This document shows, piece by piece, positions 35,434 through 44,556 of a stretch of 64,000 nucleotides of DNA. The notes below the pieces were generated by a model that made no database searches, was not told the DNA's origin, and worked only from the letters and a program-made list of their open reading frames with translations. The stretch is from contig DAOSXA010000002.1 in the NCBI GenBank assembly GCA_035380245.1, forward strand, positions 620,001 through 684,000, read 5' to 3'. The position numbers and the translations under genes were made by a program. The stretch comes from Candidatus Zixiibacteriota bacterium (GTDB lineage Bacteria; Zixibacteria; MSB-5A5; GN15; FEB-12). Positions within the stretch are counted from its first letter, which is position 1. Every line of letters begins with the position of its first letter.

Positions 35434-37731
35434 TCAGTATTTGCTGTGCAGTTCTTCGAGCGCTTCGGTGATTTTGTCAACTGACGGAAGACAGATCGCA
35501 TCACCGTCGAGACCGTAAGCTACCCGTGAATCGAGGGCGGTGACCAGCTTGACGGGTGCTTCTAGAGTAAATATCCCTTCACCGCGAGTAATGAGCGAGG
35601 CAATCGTCGGCCCGACTCCGCCCCAGAATCGATCTTCGGTTACGACCAAAACTTTCCCGCAGTCGCGAGCGGTCTTGAGAACCGCCTCCTCATCCATCGG
35701 ACGAACTGTTCGGAGATCCACGATACGAACATTGACTCCCTTGTCGGCCATTATTTCCGCCGCCTTGCGGCACATCGGCACCGTAGCGCCGAAAGTAATG
35801 ACACCGATGTCAGAGGCCTCCTCGTTGTAAGTACGAGCCACACCGAAGGGAATGAGTTCATCGATATCAGGCACCGGCGTTTCAAGCGGGACACCTTCCC
35901 AGTCGCGACGGTTGTACAGCGCCACCGACTCACAGAACAGAACCGGATCATCGGTTGCCCAGGCAGTCTTAAGCAAACCGGCGGCATCGTAGGAATTGCT
36001 GGGAACGGCGATCAACAAACCGGGGATGTTCATCCAGGTCCCGAGATTGCCTTCAGAATGCCAGAACGACCCGGCACCCTGCTTATAACCGCCGTAAGTG
36101 GTGCGGATGACCATCGGCATTCGCCATTGACGGTTGGAGCGCTGGTAGGCGGTGGCAATGCGGTCTTTGAGGATCTGATAGCCGGGCGACATATAGTCAA
36201 GGAACTGAATCTCGGGTATCGGTCGACGCCCCTGATAAGCATGTCCCACGGCTCGCCCCAGGATACCGGCTTCGTCCAGCGGCGTGTTGAAACAGCGATC
36301 ATTGCCGAATTCACGCTGGAGGTTCTTGGAAACAAGGAACACGCCGCCCTTCCCTTTCATACCTTTCTGCTTGGCCAGGTCATGAGCCATTGCTCCGGAG
36401 AAATCAGCCACGTCCTCACCGAACATGATGACATCATCGGTCAGCATGAACAAATCGAACAACGTCCTGTTGATTGCGAAACGCATCGTCATCGGACCGG
36501 CTTTTTCGGGCAGATCGGGGATCGGATAATATCCCTTTTCGGCGAACTGCTTGAATCTGGCCTCACGGTTTACCTTAGAGGCTTTGCGGTATTTCTCCCA
36601 GGTTTGTTTTGCCTCTTCGAAACTGTAGCTATTGACTGCAGCCTTGACCTGTTCGATGGTTTTGGGTTGAAATTCAGCGACCGCTTTTGCCGACATCTCA
36701 GTGGTTTCTTTGTCGATTCCTTCCCACATGTCGACTATTTCCCGACCGGTCATTATACCTTCGGCCAGGAAGTCATCGACCGTCTTGAGAATGCAGTCGT
36801 TCTTGGTGTGCCATTCAACCTCCAGCGGGTCCATATAGAAAGACTGGTCGTCGGAACCGGAATGAGAGCCTTCCCGGGTAACGCGGACATTCATCAGGAC
36901 CGGCCCTTTACCACTCCGGGCATATTCGATAGCCTCCTCAGCTATCGATAGAGAGTTTTTGACATCGGTACCGTCCATCTGGAAGATCTTGAGACCGAAA
37001 CGCTGAAATCCCTCGAACGGAGTGGTCGGATCCCCCTCGGGAAATTGCTCCTCGACCGAGACCGATATGGCCCAGCCACAGTTGTAGATAGCGAACACGA
37101 TCGGAGCTTTATCGAATACGGCGTAGAACACAGCCCGCGCGAATTCCGGCGAAGAGGTCGAGCCCTCACCGATCCCGCACCAGGTCACGCCGTCCTTCGG
37201 ATAAGCCCCACCGGGATAAATCGATTGTCGGGATACTTTAGACGGGTGAATCATGGCGCCGGCCAGATGGGCCGCTTCCATGGCGTGCGAACCGGTAGGC
37301 GAAGCCTGCGGTAAGATCGACAGTTCCGGATAAGCCGAGTGAGCCGGAATCATCATGCCGCCGGTCGATTCGGCCCGGGGATCACCGATTGCTTCGAGCA
37401 TTTTTTGTCGGATGCTCACCCCGCGATGCATATCGAAGGCTTTGTTGCGGTAGTATCCGACCTGCGGATCGGTCAGTTTGAGATTGTCGGCAAAGGCAAC
37501 ATCGGCCAGTTCCTTGCCCCCGCAGCCGATAAAGAAACGGTTGTAGCCCTTACGCAGGAGAAGTTTCTCCTCCATTTCGATCCGGCGGGCGGTCAACATC
37601 GAACGCATCATATTAGCAAGCTGGGCCGGAGTTTTCCCGGAGTATTCCTTGAGAGGTTTATTCCGAGCCGGACGCCTGGCAGCTTTCTTCTTATAGTTTC
37701 TCGCTCTTTCAATAATCGCGATTATATCCAC
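35434..37731 (-). CDS. 2-oxoacid dehydrogenase E1, fused alpha and beta subunits
   Basis: About 765 residues. The N-terminal half is an E1 alpha subunit with a TPP motif (CGIGEGSTSSPEFARAVFYA ... AIYNCGWAIS). After a helical linker, residues about 440-765 are an E1 beta/transketolase-pyrimidine unit (MRFAINRTLFDLFMLTDDVI, GEDVADFSGA, FNTPLDEAGILGRAVGHAYQG) ending in the transketolase C-terminal domain. It decarboxylates a 2-oxoacid, most likely a branched-chain one or pyruvate, and hands the acyl group to lipoyl-E2; no E2 or E3 gene is adjacent. The start is GTG 37731 with AGGAGG ten bases upstream; the frame open to 37887 would overlap the divergent peptidase region. Fused E1 chains are known in FCB bacteria. 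Confidence 0.9.
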   Translation of the reverse strand: MDIIAIIERARNYKKKAARRPARNKPLKEYSGKTPAQLANMMRSMLTARRIEMEEKLLLRKGYNRFFIGCGGKELADVAFADNLKLTDPQVGYYRNKAFDMHRGVSIRQKMLEAIGDPRAESTGGMMIPAHSAYPELSILPQASPTGSHAMEAAHLAGAMIHPSKVSRQSIYPGGAYPKDGVTWCGIGEGSTSSPEFARAVFYAVFDKAPIVFAIYNCGWAISVSVEEQFPEGDPTTPFEGFQRFGLKIFQMDGTDVKNSLSIAEEAIEYARSGKGPVLMNVRVTREGSHSGSDDQSFYMDPLEVEWHTKNDCILKTVDDFLAEGIMTGREIVDMWEGIDKETTEMSAKAVAEFQPKTIEQVKAAVNSYSFEEAKQTWEKYRKASKVNREARFKQFAEKGYYPIPDLPEKAGPMTMRFAINRTLFDLFMLTDDVIMFGEDVADFSGAMAHDLAKQKGMKGKGGVFLVSKNLQREFGNDRCFNTPLDEAGILGRAVGHAYQGRRPIPEIQFLDYMSPGYQILKDRIATAYQRSNRQWRMPMVIRTTYGGYKQGAGSFWHSEGNLGTWMNIPGLLIAVPSNSYDAAGLLKTAWATDDPVLFCESVALYNRRDWEGVPLETPVPDIDELIPFGVARTYNEEASDIGVITFGATVPMCRKAAEIMADKGVNVRIVDLRTVRPMDEEAVLKTARDCGKVLVVTEDRFWGGVGPTIASLITRGEGIFTLEAPVKLVTALDSRVAYGLDGDAICLPSVDKITEALEELHSKY

Positions 37732-37953
37732 TGGGATTGCTCCTCCTTGGGCAGCCTGACAATTACACTTACTATCGTGGATATGTAACACTGCCGTTTC
37801 GATTTTGCTCCCGAAAAGATACGATTTTTTAGCCGGATGATAAGTTTGATCGATTCTGCGGCATAAAATGCCATCATGGACATACATAGTCCTTGTGCCG
37901 ACTGTCGGAGACTGCTAATTTGCCACGATAAGTTGAACCGAGAGGACCGGAAA

Positions 37954-39972
37954 ATGAAAAAAGCAAAGAATAGCTCGAATAAGAAAAGTCCGTTGCGGGC
38001 GGATGATCTCTACCGGCTGCGTATCCCTATGGGGGTCGCCATGTCACCCGGTGAAGATAAAGTTGCCTATGTCATAGAACGGATGGACGAGAAGGAGTTA
38101 AAGTACTTCTCCAATATCCACCTGATCGACCTCAAGACCGGTGAGAACCGCCAGTTCACCTACGGGAATCACAACGACGGCCAGCCGGTGTTCTCACCCG
38201 ATGGCTCGATGCTGGCGTTCGTATCGACCCGGAACAAAAAAACCGGCCTGTACCTCATGCCGGTTGCCGGAGGAGCGGAAAGGCGCCTGATCGACCTTGA
38301 GGCTGCTATCAGTTCATTACAATGGACACCGGACGGGACCGGGCTGTTGTTCTGTCTGCGCTATAACGATTCGCACTTTATCAAGGACGAGGACAAAAAG
38401 AACAAACCACCGGTTTACCGTCACATTACCCGGTTGTTCTATCGACTCGACGGTTCCGGATTCGAATCTCAGGATACCTGGCAGGTATACACTCTCGATC
38501 TGGAAACTGCCGGACTGCGTCAGATTACCAAAGGCTCTCGTCACAACGTAAACGCCACCATCTCCCCCGATGGCCGCTGGGTGGCTTATATCTCGAACCG
38601 TTCCAAAGACCCCGATCTCGACGAGGGACGCTGGGACATGTTCGCCGTTCCGTTCAAAGGCGGCAAAGAGCGCAAGATCGTCACACCGGCGGGACCGATC
38701 ATGAGCCCTCAATTCTCTCCGGACGGCAAGACTATCGCCTATCTCGGCCACGACAATCCCGATGACGCCTGGGGAATAACCAACGTTCACATCTGGGTGG
38801 TCGGATTCAACGGCGCTCCCAAAGCACGCGACCTGATGCCCAAGTTCGACCGTATGGCTATCGACCAGACCATCAACGATATGGGCGAATCGGGAAACAG
38901 CTCACCGATCTTGTGGTCGCACGACGGCAAGCGTATTTACTTCGCTTCAGCGGATATGGGAGTAACCAACCTGTACTACATTCCACGCGCCGGAGGAACT
39001 CCGACTCGCATCTTCCGGGGAAATTGCCATATCAAGGATTTTTCACTCGCCGGCAAGACCAACCGCGTGGCTATGGTATATTCCGACCTGGTTACACCGG
39101 GAGAAATCATGACCGCACCGGCCGTTTATAACGGCGAAAAGAAAGCGAAAAAACACACTGACCTGAATGCGTTTCTCCGCAATGAGCGCAAACTCAGCCG
39201 GACTCGCGAGGTCTCGATCAAATCGTTCGATGGAACCAAAGTTCAAGGCTGGCTCGTTTATCCACCGGATTTCAAAAGCACGAAGAAATACCCGGCGGTA
39301 CTGGAGATTCACGGTGGTCCGAGAGTCCAATACGGCTTTACCTTCATGCACGAGATGCTCTGGCTGGCCGCCCAGGGCTACGTAGTGCTGTACACTAACC
39401 CACGCGGCGGCTCCGGTCGCGGTGAGACCTGGGCGGATTCAATCTATGCCGACTGGGGCGGATTGGATTACAAGGACTGCGAGGCCGTGACCGATTGGCT
39501 GGCTTCGCAAAAATTCGTAAATCCGAATAAAATGGGAGTTACCGGAGGTTCCTACGGCGGCTACATGACTAACTGGATAGTCGGTCACACCAACCGGTTC
39601 GCTGCCGCCATAACCCAGCGTTCCGTGGTCAATCTGACCTCAATAACCGGTTCCTCCGATATCGGTTTTGCCTTCTCGCGCGAATTCGACGGTTTCCCCT
39701 GGGAGAAACCGGACATATACGAGCGCTGCTCACCGATTACTTATTTCAAAAACGTCCGCACTCCGGTACTGATAATTCACAGCGAACAGGACCTGCGCTG
39801 CCCGATCGAACAGGGCGAACAAATGTTCGTGATGCTCAAGGTACTCGGGAGAAAAGTCGAGATGGTCCGCTTCCCCGAAGAACCGCACGGTCTTTCCCGG
39901 CATGGGCGTCCCGACCGAAGAATCGCTCGACTCGAGTGGTTCAAGAAGTGGTTTGATCGATACCTGAAATAG
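37954..39972 (+). CDS. S9-family serine peptidase (acylaminoacyl/prolyl oligopeptidase type)
   Basis: About 672 residues. An N-terminal beta-propeller (PD40 repeats such as FSPDGSMLAF, ISPDGRWVAY and FSPDGKTIAY, residues about 30-380) caps a C-terminal alpha/beta-hydrolase. The catalytic triad is visible: Ser in GGSYGGYM (about 530), Asp in SEQDLRCP (about 614) and His in EEPHGLSRHGRP (about 646). No signal peptide is seen, so it is probably cytosolic and trims short peptides. The ATG at 37954 follows GAGAGG; the earlier in-frame ATG at 37876 would add 26 residues with no ribosome site. Divergent from the E1 fusion gene. Confidence 0.92.
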   Translation: MKKAKNSSNKKSPLRADDLYRLRIPMGVAMSPGEDKVAYVIERMDEKELKYFSNIHLIDLKTGENRQFTYGNHNDGQPVFSPDGSMLAFVSTRNKKTGLYLMPVAGGAERRLIDLEAAISSLQWTPDGTGLLFCLRYNDSHFIKDEDKKNKPPVYRHITRLFYRLDGSGFESQDTWQVYTLDLETAGLRQITKGSRHNVNATISPDGRWVAYISNRSKDPDLDEGRWDMFAVPFKGGKERKIVTPAGPIMSPQFSPDGKTIAYLGHDNPDDAWGITNVHIWVVGFNGAPKARDLMPKFDRMAIDQTINDMGESGNSSPILWSHDGKRIYFASADMGVTNLYYIPRAGGTPTRIFRGNCHIKDFSLAGKTNRVAMVYSDLVTPGEIMTAPAVYNGEKKAKKHTDLNAFLRNERKLSRTREVSIKSFDGTKVQGWLVYPPDFKSTKKYPAVLEIHGGPRVQYGFTFMHEMLWLAAQGYVVLYTNPRGGSGRGETWADSIYADWGGLDYKDCEAVTDWLASQKFVNPNKMGVTGGSYGGYMTNWIVGHTNRFAAAITQRSVVNLTSITGSSDIGFAFSREFDGFPWEKPDIYERCSPITYFKNVRTPVLIIHSEQDLRCPIEQGEQMFVMLKVLGRKVEMVRFPEEPHGLSRHGRPDRRIARLEWFKKWFDRYLK

Positions 39973-39996
39973 GTCGACTATTCTCCTAAATAAAAG

Positions 39997-40033
39997 AAAA
40001 GCAGTCCTGTCAAATAACGGGACTGCTTTTTTG
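39997..40033. terminator. Bidirectional terminator after the S9 peptidase
   Basis: AAAAGCAGTCC and GGACTGCTTTTTT flank an 11-base loop, giving a strong T tract on the plus strand and A/T-rich flanks on both. It also ends the convergent minus-strand gene. Confidence 0.9.
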
Positions 40034-40048
40034 CTTTTCCTGTCTTTG

Positions 40049-40486
40049 CTAGAATGGCGACTGGATATTGCCGTTGCCGCTTACCGTACGAACGATAAAA
40101 CCTTTATCGCGAAGAAACTGCTCACCTTCTTCTCTGGTGCGAAAAGTCTTGGATACGCCCTTGACGCCTCCCTTGGAGATTATCTGGGTAAGCTGTTTGA
40201 AAGTAGACGGATTACGAATGATATTCACCGACCAGATCATTTTATGCTTACGACACCAGGCAAGGTGACGACCGATAATATCGATTATTTCCGGATATCC
40301 AGCCTTCCAGTTAGTCAGGTCGATCAATTGAGCCCAGGATTCTCCGGTTAGTTCGGCAACTTCACTCTCAAAATCGCGCACGAAGGCTCGTGCGATATCC
40401 AGTTTCCATATTCCGAAGATCTTCTCATAAACGACATGGTTTTCCACGTCCGTATCTATGCTATATTCAAGGTGCCAGCCCGCCAT
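40049..40486 (-). CDS. STAS/SpoIIAA-like single-domain protein
   Basis: A 145-residue soluble protein without signal peptide. The N-terminal pattern YSIDTDVENHVVYEKIFGIW followed by a long helix and AQLIDLTNWKAGYPEIIDII resembles small SpoIIAA/STAS-like proteins (alternating strand, helix and strand with an acidic turn). Its last third (FRTREEGEQFLRDKGF) is a typical closing helix. No catalytic residues can be named. A conserved protein-interaction role is possible. Start ATG 40486. Family resemblance is by eye. Confidence 0.6.
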   Translation of the reverse strand: MAGWHLEYSIDTDVENHVVYEKIFGIWKLDIARAFVRDFESEVAELTGESWAQLIDLTNWKAGYPEIIDIIGRHLAWCRKHKMIWSVNIIRNPSTFKQLTQIISKGGVKGVSKTFRTREEGEQFLRDKGFIVRTVSGNGNIQSPF

Positions 40487-40814
40487 TTGTACTCCGACTA
40501 ATTTTATTATTCAGGTCCCGCGTAGAGGTAACGTGGGCAGGTGTCCACAGGACATCGTCCAATATATATACGTTCTTCTAATCGTCAACCAAAAAATGTG
40601 CCATTTTTCACAAGCGACATCATCCACCTGTCGCCGTAACGCCCTACAATCCACCACCTTACGAAATATGTATCAATTGCGCCCCCACTGGTCGTTTACC
40701 TATTCTTTATACAAAATAAAGGTCGGGGCGGTCCATGCAAAATAATCACTGATCCGTCCCGACCAAATTTCGAATAAAAAACCAGGTTCTATTTGGCGCA
40801 GATATTGCCCCGGT
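40487..40814. other. 328-base gap with a terminator for the B12 uptake operon
   Basis: The first two-thirds are AT-rich with no credible gene. The remainder contains the operon terminator at 40721-40764 and the tail of the dockerin-propeller gene. I see no promoter that I would defend. Confidence 0.4.
40721..40764 (-). terminator. Terminator of the btuB/propeller operon
   Basis: GGTCGGGACGGATC pairs with the facing GGTCCGCCCCGACC arm with one G-U pair; on the minus strand TTTATTTTG follows. Confidence 0.75.
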
Positions 40815-42029
40815 CTATTCCTTCCAGGTAGCGCCCACACGTGGAGCCGGGCCATGCTGGAACATATAACCGACCAGATAAACCAGATCGGAAATATCCA
40901 CCCCTCCCATTCCGTTAACATTCATGCGCCAACGAGGCCAGGGCGGTAACTGTCCCTGTTGAAACATGTAGGTGACCATCATAACCAGATCGGTAATGTC
41001 AACCGTGTAACTGCCGTTGATGTCGCCGGGCAAATAATTAACGGCCAGATACACCGGACCATCACCGACGGCGTACCGCGCTAACTCCGTCCCGGAAGAA
41101 TCGATTGAGGTCACATAGTCCCGAAAAGTCCCCACAAAACAAGTCGTATCCTGATAGGGGATGACCATCATACAGCCGGAATCGACCGGCAACGGATTGC
41201 TGCTGCCGTGATAGACCTCACCGGTCGCAGCGTTGTAGGTCATCACCTCCCCTTCATCGACCCATCCCCCCGCCGCGATGTATCCCATATTATCGGGAGT
41301 CACGGCAACCATACCGGGATAGCCGCCAAGGTCGATGGAATCGACCACCGATTCATTACTCGGATCAACCACATAAACCTTGCCGAATACCGACCAGTAG
41401 TCACCGGTACAAACGACATGCAATCGTCCCAGTCCGTCCGTGGCGGTGTACTGCGGATTGGTCCCGACTTCGATCCGGTTCAGAAGTGAATCTCCGGACG
41501 GATCAACCACCGCCAGAATCCCCTGATCGTATTCCCAGGTGCTCTGATTGAAACCGCTCACCGCGACAAACACCTTCCCGGCCTTGATCTCAACTCCTTC
41601 AGGTGATTCCCCCACCGGGATAGAGGCCACAACAGCTCCGCTCATCACGTTTACGTGATAAAGATTACCGCTGACAAAACCGGTCACGAAGAGCATGGAG
41701 TCATCGTAGAACGCCATCCAGTACGGGCTGCAACCGGACGGAAAGTCGATATAGCCGACCGTACTCTCGGAGTTAAGGTCAATTAGCTGGATTTCATCAG
41801 TGCCGCTGTTGAGGACATAGGCCAAGGTATCACGAACGATGATCTGGTTCGGCTGACTCAGCAACGAGGAACCGAGGGTAAGCAGATTAGCGGTTATCTG
41901 ACCCGTTGCCAGGTTGATTTTCGACAGTGTTTCACCGGCAGTATTCACCACATAGGCAATCGGCTCACGGGCCTGAATCAAGCCGGCCGTGAGCAGAAGC
42001 GATATCAGACATATATACAACTTACGCAT
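40815..42029 (-). CDS. Secreted YVTN-type beta-propeller with dockerin-type tail (BtuG-like, putative)
   Basis: A 404-residue exported protein: signal peptide (LYICLISLLLTAGLIQA), then about seven propeller blades of the YVTN/YncE kind (AYVVNTAGETLSKINL, AYVLNSGTDEIQLIDL, VDPSGDSLLNRIEVG, VDPSNESVVDSIDLGG), then a dockerin-like module (residues about 340-400: GDINGSYTVDITDLVMMV and NGMGGVDISDLVYLVGYMF). It begins three bases after the BtuB-like receptor, under the same cobalamin riboswitch. In Bacteroides the surface propeller BtuG binds B12 very tightly and hands it to BtuB; that neighbour pattern suggests the same role here. BtuG is a lipoprotein, whereas this protein has no lipobox and carries the dockerin tail instead. 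The B12 role is inferred from context and fold. Confidence 0.75.
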   Translation of the reverse strand: MRKLYICLISLLLTAGLIQAREPIAYVVNTAGETLSKINLATGQITANLLTLGSSLLSQPNQIIVRDTLAYVLNSGTDEIQLIDLNSESTVGYIDFPSGCSPYWMAFYDDSMLFVTGFVSGNLYHVNVMSGAVVASIPVGESPEGVEIKAGKVFVAVSGFNQSTWEYDQGILAVVDPSGDSLLNRIEVGTNPQYTATDGLGRLHVVCTGDYWSVFGKVYVVDPSNESVVDSIDLGGYPGMVAVTPDNMGYIAAGGWVDEGEVMTYNAATGEVYHGSSNPLPVDSGCMMVIPYQDTTCFVGTFRDYVTSIDSSGTELARYAVGDGPVYLAVNYLPGDINGSYTVDITDLVMMVTYMFQQGQLPPWPRWRMNVNGMGGVDISDLVYLVGYMFQHGPAPRVGATWKE

Positions 42030-42032
42030 GGT

Positions 42033-44315
42033 TTATCTCTCATTTCCGAATAGGTAGGACAGTTTTATTTCGATATTCCCCTGCCGAGCCGGCATGGGAT
42101 GGTTGGCAATAAGAACGTAATCTTCATCGAACAGATTCTGGATTCGCAGGTTGAGCGATCCGCTCACATGAGGCAACAGGTTATGATTAACGCCGGCGGC
42201 GAAGTCATGCACGGTATAGCCGTCGTACCATTTCTCATTGCCGGTGAGGGCATAGCGACGGGCTACCCTGCGCACGTCATAACGCAGATAATACCGTTCA
42301 CGGTCGAGTTGCGCCGAAAGGGTGGTAACGAATCGCGGTGTGAAAGTGAGATCGCGATCATAACTGTTATGCCCCTCCACCTTGTTGAGCGGATGCGCCA
42401 CGGTGTTGGCGAATCTGAATTTAAGATCACCGTGGAGAAGCTCCAGCGAGACAAAATCCTCGTGCCCGGTAATCAGCGCCGAACCGAGATTGACCGGCGA
42501 CCAGACCGCCTGCGAACCCTCGACCCAGACCACTAAGTCGGTCAGTTCATTGCGATAGAAGGTGGAGCCGAATCGAAGCATAACCTTCGAGATTGACCAG
42601 GCCATTTCAGCGCCGAGATCATAGGACTCACTTCGTTCCGGCCGTAAATCAGGATTGCCGGAAGACCGGACATCGCCGAACCAGAAGAGCGAAGTCAGAC
42701 CGGGCAAACGGAACGACTTCCCGGCGTTAGCACGTAGCGTCACCGCGAACTTCTCGCCGCCGGTCAGACTCATTCCGAGAGCCGGGGAGTTTTCTTCGAA
42801 ACTGACGCCATGTCGTCCCGCCGCCAGCGGGGTATCCTCGGTCTCGATCTCGGGCCAACTGCGGCTGTAATCATGACGCAGACTTAAGTTGAGATCGACT
42901 GTCCGGAGCCACAACGCTCTCGGCAAATCATACCTGAAATCCAACTGGCTGTAGGCAGCCCAGGTCGAGCGATAGGAAAAGCCCGTTGAGCGTTTCGGTC
43001 GCAATAAATCTTCATGCTGAAATTTATCATAGCTGCGTTCGAGGCCAATCGCTACACGCGAGCGTCTCCAAAACGTTCGGGAGCCCTCGGCCATGAGGTT
43101 AACATTGCGACAATGATAACGAGTACGATATTGCGACAACGGCGCAGAAAGCGTATCGAGATAGAGTTGCCGTTGCCAGGAATATCCGGCCCTGTTGATA
43201 AGGCTCCATGAGCCGAACTCGCTGGAGCCTTCAAGATTGAACAATGTCCGACGGTCTTCGCGCTCGGCCCATTGATTCTGCTCATCGGCTCGGCCCGGCA
43301 GTCCCGCCTCGGCTTCATATTGATGCAGGGTGGCTCGCCAGATCGAACGACGCGACAAATCATATCGCCCGCCGATGAAGGTAGCAGTCTGGCTATTACG
43401 GTTGTTGATGCGACGCCCGGTAACCTCGACACCCTCCGGCTCCACCGTAATCCGAAACGGGAAATCATCATCGGTCGATCCGCCCCGATGAATCACTCGT
43501 ATCTCTCCCCCGCCGATCGGCAACGGCGTTTCAGCTTCAACTGTTCCGAAACGTTGGTCCCAGTTTCCCCGACCGAAGGTTGCCCCGGCACGGGCAGCCG
43601 AGGCCCGACCGGATCGATGGGTAATGATGTTGATCACCCCGGACATGGCATCGGAACCGTATCGAGCCGAAGCCCCGCCTCGGACAACTTCGATTCGTTC
43701 GATTGCCTCGACCGGAACGGCAGCCGAGACATCACCGGTCCCGACCGAATTGAGCCGCTGGCCGTCCAGCAGGATAAGCACCTGGTCGGGATCACAACCT
43801 CTGATACGGACACGCAGATCCTCGCCGGGATTACGCCCGGATTCAACGAACAGACCGTCGATTTGCTGAAGCAGACCGGCCAGCGTTTGATCCGGCGTTT
43901 GTCGGATCTCTTCCTTCGTCAATACGGCCAGCGTGCCGACCCGGGGTTGTTCGCGCTCGGCCGTTATTTTTTGTCCCGTCAGCGCGACGGGTTGCGGGTT
44001 CAAACACAAACGCACCGTAGTGGTGATATCCTCAGATACGACCACCACTTGTTCCGGAATGGTTTCGTATCCCAGGCGAACCACTCTGATGCGGTATTCA
44101 CCGGGAGGAATGTTCTCCAGCGCGAACCGACCGAACTGGTCCGTGACCGCCTCAAAGCCGGTCCCCACGAGGGAGACATCGGCCGATGCGATCGGACCGC
44201 CGGTGGTGGTGTCGAGAATTTCCCCGGTTAAACTTTGATTTGACTGACCGTTCCCGCGCCCGGCCGTCAGGAGCCACAGCAGAAGTATGGCCCAAATAGA
44301 AGCGACGCCTCTCAC
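42033..44315 (-). CDS. btuB: TonB-dependent outer-membrane cobalamin receptor (BtuB-like)
   Basis: About 760 residues: signal peptide (SIWAILLLWLLTAGRGNG), an FCB-type carboxypeptidase-regulatory-like domain (about 27-105: LTGEILDTTTGGPIASADVS...GEYRIRVVRLGYETIP), a plug domain (about 120-225, with RIRGCDPDQVLILLDGQRLN and IERIEVVRGGASARYGSDAMSGVINIITH), and a 22-strand barrel ending LSYLFGNE. It imports vitamin B12 across the outer membrane using TonB. The call rests on a cobalamin riboswitch directly upstream and on the BtuB-like plug. I use GTG 44315, with AAAAGGAG four bases before it; the frame open to 44378 enters the riboswitch region. The next gene follows after three bases. Confidence 0.9.
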   Translation of the reverse strand: MRGVASIWAILLLWLLTAGRGNGQSNQSLTGEILDTTTGGPIASADVSLVGTGFEAVTDQFGRFALENIPPGEYRIRVVRLGYETIPEQVVVVSEDITTTVRLCLNPQPVALTGQKITAEREQPRVGTLAVLTKEEIRQTPDQTLAGLLQQIDGLFVESGRNPGEDLRVRIRGCDPDQVLILLDGQRLNSVGTGDVSAAVPVEAIERIEVVRGGASARYGSDAMSGVINIITHRSGRASAARAGATFGRGNWDQRFGTVEAETPLPIGGGEIRVIHRGGSTDDDFPFRITVEPEGVEVTGRRINNRNSQTATFIGGRYDLSRRSIWRATLHQYEAEAGLPGRADEQNQWAEREDRRTLFNLEGSSEFGSWSLINRAGYSWQRQLYLDTLSAPLSQYRTRYHCRNVNLMAEGSRTFWRRSRVAIGLERSYDKFQHEDLLRPKRSTGFSYRSTWAAYSQLDFRYDLPRALWLRTVDLNLSLRHDYSRSWPEIETEDTPLAAGRHGVSFEENSPALGMSLTGGEKFAVTLRANAGKSFRLPGLTSLFWFGDVRSSGNPDLRPERSESYDLGAEMAWSISKVMLRFGSTFYRNELTDLVVWVEGSQAVWSPVNLGSALITGHEDFVSLELLHGDLKFRFANTVAHPLNKVEGHNSYDRDLTFTPRFVTTLSAQLDRERYYLRYDVRRVARRYALTGNEKWYDGYTVHDFAAGVNHNLLPHVSGSLNLRIQNLFDEDYVLIANHPMPARQGNIEIKLSYLFGNER

Positions 44316-44387
44316 GGCACTCCTTTTCGGTTGCCTTCGGCGTCGGAGCCATAACCGGTCAGCCCGCGCTGACGGCAACGGAATGAG

Positions 44388-44556
44388 TATTTGGCTGCGG
44401 CAGGTTTCCTGGCTCGAGCTTCGGACCCGACCGGGCGCCTTCCCGGATTGCTCCAGTGGCAGAATGCCCGATCAGTAGCTCTTACAGTAGCGGGGCTGCG
44501 ACGGACTTGCACCGTCTTCCCTTTTAACCGTCCCCTTGGACGGCACCGCAACATTT
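44388..44556 (-). promoter_or_regulatory. Cobalamin (B12/AdoCbl) riboswitch
   Basis: On the minus strand the leader contains the hallmark elements in order: TTGCGGTGCCG, AGGGGACGG, GACGGTGCAAGTCCGTC, GCAGCCCCGCTACTGTAA, GCCACTG, GGGAAGGCGCCC and finally AGCCAGGAAACCTGCCGCAG, which closes P1. Between the aptamer and the start lies the hairpin GTCAGC-GCGG-GCTGAC (44358-44373), a candidate expression platform. It controls the btuB/propeller operon, which should be repressed when B12 is plentiful. Confidence 0.95.

Noticed and set aside
43272..44231. 319-codon plus-strand frame opposite the btuB gene
   Set aside because: Shadow of the TonB receptor plug and barrel; no recognisable domain.
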